DNA from: Agapanthus africanus
Lineage: Eukaryota; Streptophyta; Magnoliopsida; Asparagales; Amaryllidaceae
Assembly (NCBI GenBank): GCA_030015575.1
Contig: JASDDO010000016.1
Span: forward strand, 178,000,815-178,064,814
Length of the DNA stretch: 64,000 bases
Direction: 5' to 3'
In this document: positions 24,508-36,414 of the stretch, one piece after another
How positions within the stretch are numbered: position 1 is the first letter of the stretch
Layout of the letters: every line of letters begins with the position of its first letter
Made by a program: the position numbers and the translations under genes
The notes under the pieces: model-generated
Told to the model about the DNA's origin: nothing
Databases searched by the model: none
Seen by the model: only the letters and a program-made list of their open reading frames with translations

Positions 24508-25522
24508 TGTCACGACCCGAAAAGGCACGTGACTGGCACTTGAATTAGGTGAAATCTATAAGACCACACCTAATACAAGTAAGCGAAAAGCCCAGAAATC
24601 TAAACCTTTTTAGGGAAAATAGTGGAGGTGCAGTCTTGAAATAAGGTTATTGAAATCAAGTTCTTTCTAAGAAACATAGATAATAGTATACGAAAAACAC
24701 AATGTTTATATTTAACTTGGAAACATTTTCGTCATTGAAAATTTGGGCAGCACCTCCTTTGTAAAACTTAACCAGAAAACGGTACAAACAATATCATATA
24801 AGGCATCCCCAAGCGGGAGCTAGCTCTTCGCCAATTGGCGGAAACAACCACGCATGTAATGCAATATACAACGCCGAAGGCGAGAATCAAAACTCAGAAG
24901 TAGATAAGGAAAACATGCATCATCAAGAAAACAAGAAAACATCAATAAATACATGAGCGCGACTCTAAGGCCGAAAGAATATACAAGCTGTGGTTATCTA
25001 AGTCTACTAAATATACAAGTCTGGTTGATGGAGCTTACTAGATACAACTGAAATAAATAAAAGTACAACGGTGGTCACGATGCAAGTGAACCCACCCACC
25101 AAAGCAATCACCCGGAAGGAAGTAGTGTGCCAGCAAAGCCGCCATAGAACCTGTACGGCAAAACCTGCAAGAAACTGTGGCACAACGGGGGTGAGTTGCT
25201 AACTCGTGAGTAGAAGACATCGCCGAGTAGAAGCCGAATGTATAACGATCTCCTAGGTCATACCATACTGTACTCATAATATATTGAAATACCTAGTAGT
25301 GGTAAGGGTAATCATCTAAACATTACTGTAATACCATGTACTCGTGTCAGTGTCACTAAGCAGCAACAAGTCATATATCTGATGTATGAATGCATCATAA
25401 ATGAAACAATCAACCATGAAATCTGGATATATCTGGTATAAGAAAATCTTGTATAATAAAGCTGGAACATCATCGGTGAATCGACAGAAAATCCGTGTTA
25501 AGCATCGACACCAAATCCGTAT

Positions 25523-25586
25523 ATCTCAACATCTCAATGTCTCAATATCTCAATGTCTCAATGTCTCAATATCTCAATATCCCAAT
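25523..25586. repeat. Octamer array RTCTCAAY, eight units
   Basis: Exactly eight 8-bp units in register; the homologous part of LARD-1 (39079-39120) has only two or three recognisable units. Confidence 0.9.
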
Positions 25587-27000
25587 ACTACGGTCAGTAT
25601 CCTCCGGATATCCGCCGCGCCAACTATCACCGGTAGGTAATGCTCCCCTGCCGGGCTCAACGCCTTCTCAATACGTCCATCTTGCCCCGGGGTACCTCAC
25701 CGGGTCCACCATGTATCCGCAGACGGTGCACCTCCCTCCTCGAATCGGGTATATGATATAGCTCAAGAACCGAGAAAACTCATGGTGGATGCCATACACA
25801 TCATATCACGAGAAAACCATAACTTGCATTTTTAAAATGATAACGAGTTTATAAAATTCTTGCGGTTTTCCCCTGAATCCAGAAATCTCATGGAAATCCA
25901 AAATCCCAAAATCAAGAGTCAATAAGCAGTGAACATCGGCATAAAGCCCACAATATTGCATACAGAATTAGTATATATACATATATGCCTGGGGTATCTA
26001 AGTAAGGAATGTAACATCTAAACAAGTATATGAGAGCAAACATACTAATAATATGTGAAACTACCAGCTAGCAGGTTATACCAATGAAGTAACATTTTCT
26101 AAAGTTTACGTGACAAGGCAATTACCGATGATGATGTGTGTGTGACGGCAAGCAAGTGTACGTGGAACATGTGCATCAGTGGTGATGGTGCTGGTGTCCT
26201 AACAGACGAGATTCATAATAGCTAGAGAAACACATGTGATAAATATTCAATGCATTGCAATGAGAACATAAATATAACAAAAATGGGAATAGTAAACGTA
26301 ACATTAATCAATATACATATCGGTGTATGAGTCATACGGGTTTGGTGTTTTGAAATAGCACGAATCGTGGTTTTTAGAAAAGTAGGGGCTACGGTGTTTT
26401 TGAGAAAAGATATGTCCTTTGAAAAATCCATAGCATCCCTCGGGTGGTCCTTTGAAAATACTCACGATTCGTTAGTTTTGAAAATAGGTATGACTCGAGC
26501 CTTTCCTGGCATCTATCCAAATAACTAAAAGACTAAACTAAGGAACTAGTCGAAGAGATAAGAAAATCTACATATATTCCGAGTCGATATACCTAGTAGT
26601 CGGCGATCCAGCCTCGTAGCGTCACGTACTGTATAATACATAGTACGGCATCCTCGAGTCAAGAGTGCGGATCAATCATCATATCTATAGCTCGTACGGA
26701 AAAATCCATCGTACGATATCCCCAAAATCGAGGGTACGGGTCAACTATCATATACACATCATTATTCATATGGTATCATCATCGAACAATATCATAATCA
26801 GGGGTAATGTTCTAAAGTTTCGTACATTCCAATATCATCAACACATATTGTCGTATGTATGAATACACATCGCCCAATGGTCCACTATAATATCACGTCA
26901 TGTATCATATCATGACTCAAGCACATATCAAAACTCACGGCATCATGCCCGATCATATCGACTCATCTCTAAGTATCATATACTATCCTCATCTCATGTG

Positions 27001-27012
27001 TATATGTATGTA

Positions 27013-27042
<30 letters not shown>
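27001..27042. repeat. GT/TA microsatellite
   Basis: TATG, TGTG and TATA runs in the LARD-2 5' LTR; overlapping reading frames are low-complexity artefacts. Confidence 0.9.
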
Positions 27043-27043
<1 letters not shown>

Positions 27044-28727
27044 AATAAACCTACACACATACATATATAAATAAATATATATATATTTATATACACATAT
27101 ACACAAGTCAAGTGTGCGGGTGTGTGTGACTACATGAAACCTGTAATTCGCCTCCAAGGTAGTCATCCTCTGGATAGGTCTTCCTAAATCAACCTAATCT
27201 AACCTAAGGTCTTCTAAATACCCTACTCGCTAAGTATCCAATACCACATCCAAACTCATAATAACATGGTAAAAACCCTATTCTACATTGGCGGGGGTGC
27301 TATAAGCCATCCACCCGACTTTCCCCATAGATATACATCTACTCACCTTGATCCTCGCTTACCGAAGTCAAAGACGCCACGCTCTTCCTTGTTGTTCGAA
27401 GTCCACGTGAGGGTGCCTACATATCACAAAATACATCGTATCGCATCAAAATCCGATTAAAAATCCGATACGACACACGAAGTGCTCATAGGTTAGAACC
27501 TATAGCCTACGAATGCAAAAAAAATCATAAAACCCTCGTCGTTGACGTACAAACGTCCAACGACCAAATCCACAATCAAATGCCAAAATCAATGTTTTAG
27601 AAATCAGAAAACCATTGCTATTATTAACTCAAACGCTCCCAGATTTTGCCTCAGGTAATTTGGGACAAAAAGAACAATAAAGTGGCTAAGTTATGAGGAG
27701 TGTGAGCTACAGGCCAAAACCCAACATCAACGGCCAAAATCTTGATGGCCAATAGTGCTACAGTAACCGCCCCCGCCAGCCCAATTTTTGAATTTTGGTC
27801 TCGTCTTCTCGTGGTGGTCTTCTATTAGTCTAACTAGGTTAATGTATATGTTTGATTTTTTTATAAAGGTCCCGGGTTGCTCCAGATTCTCTGTAGACCT
27901 CACAATTTTTACAAAAACGATATCGGAAAATTCTAGGATCGTGTTTTGGGTTCAATTCTCGGTTTTGGTCCAGAAAAGAAATCTCTAATGTCATGTAAAA
28001 CATCACTACACCTCAAATACACCTTCACAAACGAAATCATACCCTAAACCTCATCTTGGAAATTTCCAAGAGTAAACCTTATTTAATCAACTCAAAACTA
28101 CTATATGAATTTAGAAAACTAAAATTCTAAACTAGGGTGCAGGGTTATACCTCATTTGGCAACTCAAGAATATTCTTGAGTTGCTCAAAGTCTTGAAAGT
28201 GGCAACTTGATCACACCATGGTCCTTATAGTGAGCTTGTGCATATTTTTTTGTGAATGAGGTATGAGTTTTTAGCTTGGTTTTGGGGGTGGCTTGAAGTG
28301 GTAGAAGGAGGTGGTGGGGAGATGAGAAGGAGATGAAGAAGAAGTGAAGTGAGAATGGGTGATGAGCCATGGTCAATACCCCCCTCTCTCTCACACTCTC
28401 TCTCTTCTCGCATGCCAAGCCTATACCAACCATGTCCCATTTAAAAATTTCCTTTATCTTTTATATTTTTATTTAAAACCAAAACATAAATAAAGGAAAA
28501 TGGGGAATTTTGGCCATGGTTCAACAAAAGAAAAATATAATAAGTCCCACGCAACATGTTATGTTGCATGTCACATGCACCTAACACACTTAATGCAAAA
28601 TTAGTAAATACTAATCGTGTTTAGTAAATAACCCATTTACAATTAATTATAGAATAATTCATAATAATTATTAATTTAATTATTTAAATTCCTAAAAATA
28701 ATATTTTATTTTCTTAAATGTTACAAT

Positions 28728-29983
28728 GAGATCAGGAAGATGGACGTAAAAACGGCTTTTATGAACGGAAGTTTGGAAGAGTGCGTTTATATGGATCAGC
28801 GAAGGTTTTGTAGACAGTGGAGCAGCGGGAAGGTGTGCAAGTTTCTTAAATCCATTTATGGATTAAAGCAGGCATCGCGGAGGTGGAACATCTATTTTGA
28901 TGAAACAGTCAAGGGATTTGACTACATCAAAAATGAGGATGAACCTTGTATATATAAGAAGATTGTAGGACGAACTGTCGTATTCCTAGTCTTGTACGTG
29001 GACCAAATTCTTTTGATAGGAAATGATATTCCTATACTACAATCGGTCAAGCTATTCTTGTCATAAAGGTACTCCATGAAGGACCTGGGTGATGTCTCGT
29101 ACATTCTGGGGATTAAGATCTACAGAGATAGATCCAAGAGATTACTTGGACTTTCACAGTCTAGGTACATAGAGACCGTACTAAAGAGATTTAGTATGGA
29201 AGATTCCAAGCACGGTAACATACCCGCATTGAATGGAATCACCCTCTCCAAAGAGATGTCTCCCAAGACTGATGATGAGAGGGTTTGCATGAGCACTATA
29301 CCCTACGTTTCAGCGATATGATCTATAATATATGCGATACTATGTACCCGACAAGATGTAGTTATGCGCTTAGCATGGTGAGCCGGTATCAGTCTAACCC
29401 AGGTGAGAACCACTGCACAGCTGTTAAGAACATTCTTAAGTACCTGAGGAGGACTAAAGAACTGTTCCTGGTATTCGGTAATGATGACCTCCAGGTGGAG
29501 TCTTTTACTGATTCGAGCTTCTAGAGTGACAAGGATGACTGCAAGTCTGTCTTGGGTTTTGTGTTTAACCTCAACAGAAGGGCGGTCTATTGGAAGAGTT
29601 CCAAATAGGACACCGTCGCAGACTCAATGATGGAGGCTGAATACATTGCTGCCAACGATGCCGCAGAAGAAGCCGTTTGGATTAAGAAGTTCATTACTGA
29701 ACTTCATGTGGTTCCATCCTTTGTTAACCCAATACCTCTGTATTACGACAACAATGGAGCTATGGCTCTAGCAAAGGAACCACGGTCCACTCAGAAATCC
29801 AGGCACATCTTGAGGCGGTATCACCTGATCAGGGAGATCGTTGATCACCAGGAGATTGAGGTGCGGAGAGTAGACACAAAAGACCATACGGCGGATCCAT
29901 TCACCAAGGCCCTTCCTCAAGCACAGTTCGAGAGACTTTTTGAGATGTTGGGTATGCGATACGCCAACAACTGGATCTAGAGC
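28728..29983 (+). pseudogene. Copia RT-RNase H remnant (Copia-E)
   Basis: Starts inside RT at EIRKMDVKTAFMNG. The catalytic box reads YVDQ where Copia-B has YVDD, so the second active-site aspartate is lost. Stops occur at 29064-29066, about 29319, 29522-29524 and about 29607, with frame changes between. RNase H landmarks remain: FTDSSF, MEAEYIAA (29627 onward) and YYDNNGA, and the end DHTADPFTKALPQ is well kept, with the stop at 29978-29980. Closely related to Copia-B over its full length. A dead fragment of an Angela/Tork-like pol. Confidence 0.88.
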
Positions 29984-30023
29984 AGATGTTGTGTATTCGG
30001 TACGCCAATATATGGCCTTAGTG

Positions 30024-30035
30024 CAAGTGGGAAAT
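30024..30035 (+). other. Polypurine tract of Copia-E
   Basis: CAAGTGGGAAAT directly before TGTTGGATATG. Confidence 0.8.
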
Positions 30036-31119
30036 TGTTGGATATGTATGCCCTAGAGGCCATTATTGTATATGTATACATGTGGATGCTTAGACATATA
30101 TATAAACAGGACAGTCTTGCTTGATATGATAGTATGCTATCTGGTTTGTCTTTATCTTAACATGTGCATGTGTTTTACTTGCTATTATTATGTATCGTTC
30201 ATACATGTTGATAAAACCTGTAGGATCATTGTTAGACTACCTGCGTTATGATGTCGAGCATACTTATGGGAGCTGGGTAGTCTGTACTCACATCCTTAAA
30301 AGGTCCCTAGTCGTAGGAGTATCGAGACTGGGCATCGATATTCTAGAGTAGACTAGTGTATACGTTTCTAGACCCCGACGAGGATCGATGTTATGGTCCC
30401 GCAACCATTGGTCTTTTGCACCTAAGATCGTATACAGGTGCTCACTGGGTGTGAGTACACTGGACGGACTCGCCGAGAACTTCCAGATGGTACTATACCT
30501 ATCGTCAGGTGGAAGTTCTCAGGTGACATGAGTACATGTTAGTCTTTAGACTAGAGATCGTCATTTGTCTCGTGTGAGTTCCCACTGTACTTTGATCACT
30601 ACCCTACCATGACTCTACAGAGTCATGCAAACAGGTTTTGGTTGGATACAGTCCCGAGCCACATGGAGGCAGTGAGCGATTGTTGGGGATTCGTCTCTCC
30701 CGGTATAGGGAGTCGATATCGCACTGTGTTCGATTGGTCAGGACCATAATACCTTGGCAAAGGGCAGTTGGGATTTACTGATAGGCTGATCAGTAGTTTC
30801 CCGGATTGGTCCTGAGCCGCATCAGCACGAATTATCGGGTTATTAGGGTTTGATGTGTCGCACACCCTAGACCCGATATGCGATACTTTCAGACGAAGAG
30901 ACCGGACTGTACGGAGATTTTCACGGATTGGTTCAGTTGGGATTCAGATGAGTTTGCTCGTCGGCCTTCCTTTTCGACAGGTACCGGGGTAGCCGTTACG
31001 TATAGCTAGTGCCGCTGACGTGCTTGTGGTTATGGATTTATCCAGTAACTCACTGCCGGCGTACTATCGAGTCTTTAGAGTCCCACACATAGGGTTTCCC
31101 TGGTTCAGGTGATATGATG
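30036..31119 (+). repeat. 3' LTR of Copia-E (first half)
   Basis: Starts TGTTGGATATGTATGCCCTA, the style of Angela-like LTRs, and aligns with the reverse complements of the Copia-A and Copia-B LTRs. Cut at 31119 by Copia-B. Confidence 0.85.
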
Positions 31120-33265
31120 TGTAAGTCCACGTTATCTCTCCCGGTACTTACGGGCTTGCGGAAATGATGAAAAACGATTTTTCAAGAGGTGGTAACATGG
31201 ACTCAAAATACGGATCTTTGTTAAACAACTAACTAACAAACCTAACAAGAGTTTTACCTACTCAGTTAGGGGGTTATACCTTTCTTAAACTCCTTCGTCT
31301 TCAACTCTTTCCGGTGTACGGATTGGCCTTACCTCGTCGTCTCCTTGCGCCGAAGATGGATCCACCTGAAAGCTTCTACCTTTGGCTTCTTCTTCAAACT
31401 TGAAGAAACTAGAACACTTGGTTTGCTAAACCTTGTGAACTAGGATTAGTAGAGAAGTGATATAGGTTTTCTTTTATCTCTAAGGCAATGTTTCTCAACT
31501 CATGAGAGGGTGTTGCCTTGAGCTAGAGAGAGAGCAAGAGGAAGAGCAAGAGGGAGAGCTCAAGCAAGAGAGAGAAAATGAAATGAGAGAAATGAGTAAG
31601 TCTTTTGCCATCCAAGCTCTCATAATCCAAAACCATGATTACTCATAATAGTAATTGAGTATTATGTGATGGTTTAAGTCAAAATGGCCATATCATTTCA
31701 TGCACTCATTTTGCAAAAACAAACAAGCAAGCAAAAGTCTTTGCCATGAAATGATAGCCATTGTAATGATGATGGTCAACTAGTCCAACCTAGTCAACCG
31801 GTCAACAAAGTCAACAAGTCAACAAAGTCAACCCCTCATCTCAACCATGACACAATAATACATAATTAATATTATCATTAATCATATTTCTTATTCTCAT
31901 TAGGGTTTAGCAAAAGTCAATGGTCAACAGTGAACAGTCAACAGTCAATAACCCCAATGAGAATCCTCTGCCTCTGTCTCTCAGTCAACTGTGCATACAC
32001 ACCCGCATCCGCGTTCCGAGGAACACGAATACAAACGAGATAAAACCAATCCCAAAATGTACACTAGGATCTGGCTTAAACCAAAGCCCGCTAGTGTTAA
32101 CTGTCCGGACACCAAACGTGCACAAGTGCACGGATGTGACCGAACCCTGTCGCAAAACCAAGCGACCTGTCGCAAAACCATGCGACCTCTACTCTTTTGC
32201 CTAAAAGCGAATAGCTTCTGTGTGGGACTCTAAAGACTCGACACTACGCTGGCAGTCGGTTTAACCACAGACCGCAAGCGGCACTAGCTGTGCGTAACAG
32301 TCCCCAGGTAGATGCCGACAAGAAGACGGACGAGGTGAAACCCATCTGAACTCCTACCGAGCCTGAATATGAAAATTTCCGTACAGTCCGGTCTGTTCAT
32401 TTGATACATCGCATGGCGGGCTTGGGGGGGCGGTAAACGTCAGTCCCCTACTAGCGGTACAAGTCGTGTCGGAGTGTAGCCCAGAACACGCTGAGATAAC
32501 ACTAGAAACCTACCAGTATATCTCGCTTGCCCTGGCCAGGGACTACTCGTGTAATGGCTCTCCTAGAAACAGCGCGATGTCAACCCCCAATACCGGGAGA
32601 GACGAATCCTGTCTAACCGTCACTGCCTCCAAGTGCTTCGGGACTGCACCCAACTACTACCTGTTTGCATGACTCCTTTGAGCCGTGGTAGGGTAGTAAT
32701 CTAAGTACAGTAGGAACACACTCGAGGCGAAGTGACAGTGTCAAGCCAGCGGACTAAGCTGTACTCATGTCACCTGGGAACCGATAACTGATGATAGGTA
32801 TAGTACCAACCAACAGTTCCCGACGAGTCCTATCCAGTGTACTCGTAACCTAACGAGCACTCGCATACTATCTCAAGTACGACGTACTGACGGCTGTGGG
32901 ACAAACCGTCTCCCACACTGGGATGAGAAGCGCATATGCTAGTCTACTCCGGAGTATCGATGCCCTGTCTCGATTGTCCTACGACTAGGGACCTGCATAA
33001 GGATGTGCTTGTGGATTACCCAGCCCCCACTAGTGTGACTGCCATCACAACGCTGGTAATCAAGCAAAGATCCTAAGGGCTCTACTAATGTGTATAGGTG
33101 ATATACTAAAATAAACACATGTACACATTAAAGCAGAAACAAACCAAGTAGCATACTACTATATTGAGCAAGATTATCTATACAAGGTGAATATCCCAAG
33201 CTTCCATTAAGTAATATACAAACTAGTATGATACAGTAATGGCCTCTAGGGCATATACACTAACA
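31120..33265 (-). repeat. 3' LTR of Copia-B
   Basis: 2,146 bp, plus-strand edges TGTAAGTCCACG...CACTAACA. It holds a 20-bp tandem duplication (32147-32186) absent from the 5' LTR and a perfect hairpin CGTGCAC-aa-GTGCACG at 32117-32132. Overlapping 60-95 aa frames recur at 61560 onward only because the LTR is duplicated. Confidence 0.9.
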
Positions 33266-33277
33266 ATCTCCCACTTG
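33266..33277 (-). other. Polypurine tract of Copia-B
   Basis: CAAGTGGGAGAT in sense, directly before the LTR. Confidence 0.85.
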
Positions 33278-33279
33278 CA

Positions 33280-34750
33280 CTAAGGCCATGTACTGGCGTA
33301 TCGAAGACCTATCATCTCGATCAGCCGCTCGAACTGAGTCTGGGGTAAGGCCTTTGTGAGTGGATCAGCAGTGTTATCTTCCGTAAAAACTCTCCGAACC
33401 TCGATCTCCTGGCGACCCACGATCTCCCTGATCAGGTGATACCGCCTCAAGATGTGTCTGGACTTCTGATGGGACCTGGGTTCCTTCGCTAAAGCTATAG
33501 CCCCGTTGTTGTCGCAATACAGCGGTATTGGATCAACAATGGACGGAACCACCTGAAGTTCCGTTAAGAACTTCCTTATCCAGACGGCTTCTTTTGCGGC
33601 ATCTGCAGCAGCGATATATTCCGCTTCCATCGTCGAGTCAGCAACGGTTTCCTGTTTGGAACTCTTCCAACACACCGCCCCTCCATTGAGGGTAAAGACA
33701 TAACCCGACATGGACTTGGAATCATCCTTGTCACTCTGGAAGCTGGAGTCAGCAAAGGCCTCGATCTGGAGGTCTTTTCCGCCATACACCAAGAACATCT
33801 CTTTAGTCCTTCTCAGGTACTTGAGAATGTTCTTTACCGCTATCCAGTGTTTCTCCCCAGGGTTTGACTGATACCGGCTTACCACACTCAGTGCATAAGC
33901 TACATCTGGTCTGGTACACAATATCGCATACATTATAGAGCCTACCGCAGAAGCGTAGGGTATAATAGACATGTGAACCCTTTCCAAATCAGTCTTTGGA
34001 GACATCTCTTTGGAGAGGGTAATCCCATGACAAGCCGGTAGATTACCGCGCTTGGAATCTTCTATACTGAATCTTTTCAGTATGGTGTCGATGTACCTGG
34101 ACTGTAAAAGTCCTAATATCCTCTTGGATCTGTCACGAAAGATCCGGATCCCCAGAATGTACGAGGCATCACCCAGGTCTTTCATGGAGAACCTGTGCGA
34201 CAAGAACCCCTTGACAGATTGTAGCATAGGAATGTTATTTCCTATCAAGAGAATGTCATCCACGTACAATACGAGGAATATGACAGTTCTTGCTACAAAT
34301 CTACTATAGATGCATGGTTCATCTGGATTTTTGATAAAGCCAAATTCTTTGACCGTCTCAGCAAAACAAATGTTCCAACTCCGCGATGCCTGCTTTAGTC
34401 CGTAGATGGACTTAAGCAACTTGCACACCTTTCCGCTGCTCCCACTCTGAATGAAACCCTCTGGCTGGTCCATATAAACACACTCCTCTAAATTTCCATT
34501 TAGAAAAGCGGTCTTTACGTCCATCTGCCAAATCTTATAATCGTGGAAGGCAGCAATGGCAAGAAGGATCCGAATGGATTTCAGCATAGCTACTGGAGAA
34601 AAGGTTTCGTCATATTCCAAACCAGGTCTTTGACGAAAACCCTTTACAACCAGTCTAGCTTTATAGGTCTCAACCTGTCCATCTACACCAATCTTCCTTT
34701 TGAAGATCCACTTGCATCCTACGGGTTTGCTGGACCCCATCTGGAGCAAT
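33280..34750 (-). CDS. Copia reverse transcriptase-RNase H, C-terminal pol of Copia-B
   Basis: The frame is open from 34806 to the stop at 33280 (508 codons), with true RT homology starting at about codon 24 after a frameshift near 34740-34750. It copies element RNA into DNA and degrades the template in the virus-like particle. RT landmarks: MDVKTAFLNG (first catalytic Asp, residue 96) and YVDD at 181-184. RNase H landmarks: FADSSF (D352), MEAEYIAA (E396), YCDNNGA (D432) and NTADPLTKALPQ. All catalytic residues that can be checked are present and there is no internal stop, unusual for an element broken elsewhere. Translation would need the frame upstream, which is shifted, so no polyprotein is expected. 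Family: Ty1/copia, Angela/Tork-like by recollection. Confidence 0.88.
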
Positions 34751-36000
34751 GTCCAACGTCCATACTTTGTTGGTGTACATGGACTCCATTTCGGTCCGCA
34801 TTGCATCCAGCCATTTTACCGAGTCAACACTCTGAATGGCCTGCTGGAAGCTAGTCGGCTCATCATAATCAATGATGCAATCTTCTCTATCCCCGTCTAT
34901 GAGAAAACCGTAGTATCTCTCGGGCAGATGAGACTGCCTACTACTCCTGCGGAGCGGCGTAGGAATGTCATGATCTTTCGAACCCTCTGGTTCTACTAAG
35001 CTTTCAATAATAGCTCGTGGTTCTGGAATTTCTTCCAGTTCTATTGCGCTCCCACTTATCTGATTTTCCAAAAACTCAGTTTCCAAGAAGTGGGCATGAC
35101 GAGAAACATAAATGTTTTGTTCCTCTTCGCAATAGAAGAAATATCCCTTGGAGTTCTTTCGATATCCCACAAACTTGCACTGTACTGAGCGTGCCTCGAG
35201 TTTGTCCGCATGCTGCTTTTTGACAAAAGCTGGACATCCCCATGTCTTAATGTGATTAAGATAGGGTCTCTTCCCACACCACATCTGATATGGTGTAGTA
35301 GGCACAGTCTTAGTTGGAACTCGGTTCAAAAGGTATGCAGCTGATTCTAGTGCATATCCCTAGAAGGATCGCGGTAACTCAGCGTTACTCATCATGGACC
35401 GTACCATATCCAATAGGGTTCGGTTCTGTCTCTTCGATACACCGTTATGTTGCGGAGTGTATGGAGGAGTAAGCTGAGAGAGAATTCCATTCTCTTTTAA
35501 GTAATCCAGGAACTCGGCACTCAATTATTCACCACCTCGATCAGATCTTAGTGTCTTGATACTTTTGTTGGTTTGTTTTTCTACTTCATTCTTATATTTC
35601 TGGAATTTTCCAAAGGCTTCGGATTTATGTTTCATTAAGAAGACATAACCGTACCTTGAAAAGTCATCCGTAAAAGTAATGAAGTAAGAATAACCGCTTC
35701 GCGCATGTGTAGACATTGGACCGCACACGTCGCTGTGTACGAGTCCCAAGAGCTCGCTCGCTCTCACTCCGTGTCCAGTGAACGGAGTCTTTGTCATCTT
35801 TCCTTTGAGACAGGATTGACAAGTTGCATATGATTGATATTCGAACGGATCCAAATATCCTTCTGTATGTAACTTCGTCCACCTTCTCTCATTGATGTGA
35901 CCCAGTCTACAATGCCATAAGAAAATCTGATTTATTTCCGGAGACTTTCTTTTGTGTGTATTCTGGACATTGAAAATCTGTGGTTGGTTTAATACGTATA
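34740..36000 (-). pseudogene. Copia integrase, broken (Copia-B)
   Basis: Sense order from 36000: a zinc-finger segment (HKRKSPEIN...CRLGHINE, then CQSCLKGK), core HSDVCGP and TDDFSRYGYVFLMKHKSEAF, LRSDRGGE, then the C-terminal region in the frame 35329-34670 up to the RT boundary. Lesions: a stop at 35525-35527 just after SDRGGE, another stop at about 35363 and the frameshift near 34745. The catalytic third acidic residue is also lost: the segment usually NGVAERxN in copia integrases reads NGVSKRQN (about 35420-35440). Integrase normally inserts element cDNA into the genome; this copy cannot. LARD-1 interrupts it at 36000. Confidence 0.85.
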
Positions 36001-36414
36001 TGTAACATTTTCAAAAAGATAAAATATTAATTTTGGGAATTTTTATAATTTAATATTATTTTATTGATTATTTTAATATTAAATCTATAATTAAATGCAA
36101 ATAGATAGGAAAAATTTGAGAAAATTATGAAAAATTCTAAAATAAGGTAAATTAGAGAATTATGACATTTTAAAGTTTTTGTGATTAGTTTGACACTAAA
36201 TTAGTGCTAATCGCAATTAAAAATCGCTAATCGTTTTTTTTTAGCATTTTTGTGCAAAACTTGCACATATCATTTTTATCACACTTGTGCATTTTCTACC
36301 ATGTTACTTTGGGTTTACTATTGGTGTGAGAAGGTTTTGAGAGAAAGGAAAAGGAAATAAAAGAGAAAAGATTAAAGAATGGAGGGTTGGTGAGAAGAGA
36401 GGTATGGGGCATCA

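Larger units (their letters stand above)
13876..28725 (-). mobile_element. LARD-2: giant-LTR non-autonomous gypsy-type element, interrupted
   Basis: Minus-strand element. Its 5' LTR is 24508-28725 and its 3' LTR is the piece 13876-15190 (the rest displaced by fragment b). The internal region is 15191-17553 plus 24313-24507, split by element D. The polypurine tract beside 15190 and the primer site beside 24508 set orientation. The two LTRs agree closely over the shared 1.3 kb. The internal region has no recognisable gag or pol. It was inserted in the RT gene of Copia-E, whose sequence resumes at 28726; the left target copy is outside the window. Long LTRs, a short non-coding centre and an iMet primer site match the LARD description; a Tekay/Del-type parent is inference. 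Confidence 0.75.
24508..28725 (-). repeat. 5' LTR of LARD-2, 4.2 kb
   Basis: Plus-strand edges TGTCACGACCCG...AAATGTTACA. It contains the 26-bp palindrome (28159-28184), the 70-bp exon-like block (27347-27416) followed by donor AAG|GTGAGTAG, an octamer array (25523-25586), a GT/TA microsatellite (27001-27042) and a CACGTG box near the terminus (about 24526). The LTR is about twice the length of the copia LTRs beside it. Confidence 0.85.
28726..31119 (+). mobile_element. Copia-E: 3' part of an old Ty1/copia element
   Basis: Plus-strand RT and RNase H relics, a polypurine tract (30024-30035) and the first 1,084 bp of a 3' LTR. The left end is the LARD-2 insertion, and the right end is the Copia-B insertion with likely target copy TGATG (31115-31119). 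Everything upstream of the RT catalytic region and the end of the LTR lie outside the window. It is the outermost and probably oldest layer of the nest. Confidence 0.85.
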
